Source: an uncultured Actinomyces sp. | GTDB taxonomy: Bacteria; Actinomycetota; Actinomycetes; Actinomycetales; Actinomycetaceae | Reading direction: 5' to 3' | DNA: 64,000 nucleotides | NCBI GenBank assembly: GCA_900545825.1 | Contig: URAS01000014.1 | Location: 19,352 to 83,351, forward strand | Part shown: positions 63,800-64,000 of the stretch, piece by piece | Layout: each line of letters starts with the position of its first letter | Position numbering within the stretch: the stretch's first letter is position 1 | Notes under the pieces: model-generated | Database searches by the model: none | The model's input: the letters and a program-made list of their open reading frames with translations, nothing else | What the model was told of the DNA's origin: nothing | Program-made: the position numbers and the translations under genes

Positions 63800-64000
63800 T
63801 CATTTCGGCTGGTGGTCTCGGTCGATGAGGTAGGTGTGGAGGAGGCCCAGCTCGCGCGGCGGATGGGTCTCCGTTGTCGTCAAGGTCTCGGGGATCTCCT
63901 CCCACACTCCCGTCGTCGGGTCTTGGAACGTCGCCCTCCACGAGGTCGTCAACGAAATAGTCACCCACCACCCCGGATCACTCCGCCTCTCCGGACACAT
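63800..64000 (-). CDS. Partial or short hypothetical protein at the right edge
   Basis: An open frame of 66 residues ends with TGA at 63800-63802 and is open to the window edge, where an ATG (64000-63998) happens to lie; the gene may begin further right. Codon use is strongly G/C at the third position, so it looks real. The visible peptide (for example WVTISLTTSWRATFQDPTTG and LLHTYLIDRDHQPK) has beta-strand character and no recognised motif. A weak hairpin near 63763-63786 could be its terminator. Confidence 0.4.
   Translation of the reverse strand: MCPERRSDPGWWVTISLTTSWRATFQDPTTGVWEEIPETLTTTETHPPRELGLLHTYLIDRDHQPK

Overview
The window is a gene-dense stretch of chromosome from a high-GC Gram-positive bacterium (Actinomycetota). 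This is supported by strong G/C third codon positions, SepH, DUF3159, DUF3710, DUF4193 and DUF3043 proteins, a PASTA kinase next to an Rv2175c-type protein, ClpP1-ClpP2, a class II DAHP synthase, and gene order shared with mycobacteria and streptomycetes. A PPi-dependent phosphofructokinase, a VanH-type D-lactate dehydrogenase and a serine dehydratase/serine permease pair suggest a fermentative or facultative actinomycete such as a relative of Actinomycetaceae. That placement is inference. No phage, insertion sequence, CRISPR array or secondary-metabolite cluster was seen.

Layout: 0-9 kb holds the start of dxs (minus), an S9 peptidase, the serine dehydratase with its transporter, a D-lactate dehydrogenase and aconitase. 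9-18.7 kb follows the mycobacterial Rv2689c-Rv2699c order (RNA methyltransferase, KimA-like permease, two TrkA-type RCK proteins, DUF3159, OB-fold, DUF3710, DUF4193), but dut is missing; sepH and a phosphodiesterase-like gene follow. 18.7-25.7 kb holds parC, two tandem GNAT acetyltransferases, parE and a small zinc-ribbon protein. 25.7-32.5 kb holds a BASS transporter, sdhCAB and the housekeeping sigma gene.

32.5-48.5 kb follows mycobacterial Rv2173-Rv2206 order: polyprenyl synthase, Rv2175c-like regulator, PASTA kinase, class II DAHP synthase, pfp, plsC, a DEDDh/GIY-YIG nuclease, trpD, a receiver-like protein, sodA, an FKBP lipoprotein, erpA, a shortened glycerate-kinase-like gene, an M20 dipeptidase and DUF3043. 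48.5-58.3 kb holds pyrD, an unknown gene, a SpoU methyltransferase, two HAD-IIB hydrolases, an AEC transporter, chorismate mutase, and the proteostasis block clpX, clpP2, clpP1, tig. 58.4-62.3 kb is a three-gene operon of a DASS anion transporter, an unusual soluble histidine kinase and a single-domain response regulator.

The last 1.4 kb has divergent tRNA-Pro and tRNA-Gly genes, then a small region of weaker codon bias with an apparently broken pair of reading frames and one partial minus-strand gene. This is the only accessory-looking part of the window.

Two themes cut across genes. At least eleven genes have a TAnnnT hexamer 6-8 nt before the start codon and little or no ribosome-binding site, which suggests widespread leaderless transcripts. 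Convergent or adjacent operons are often separated by long GC-rich hairpins. The most interesting candidates for unusual biology are the transporter-kinase-regulator operon at 58.4-62.3 kb, the KimA-like/RCK potassium module at 10.4-13.9 kb, and the glycerate-kinase-like protein that seems to have lost its active site.
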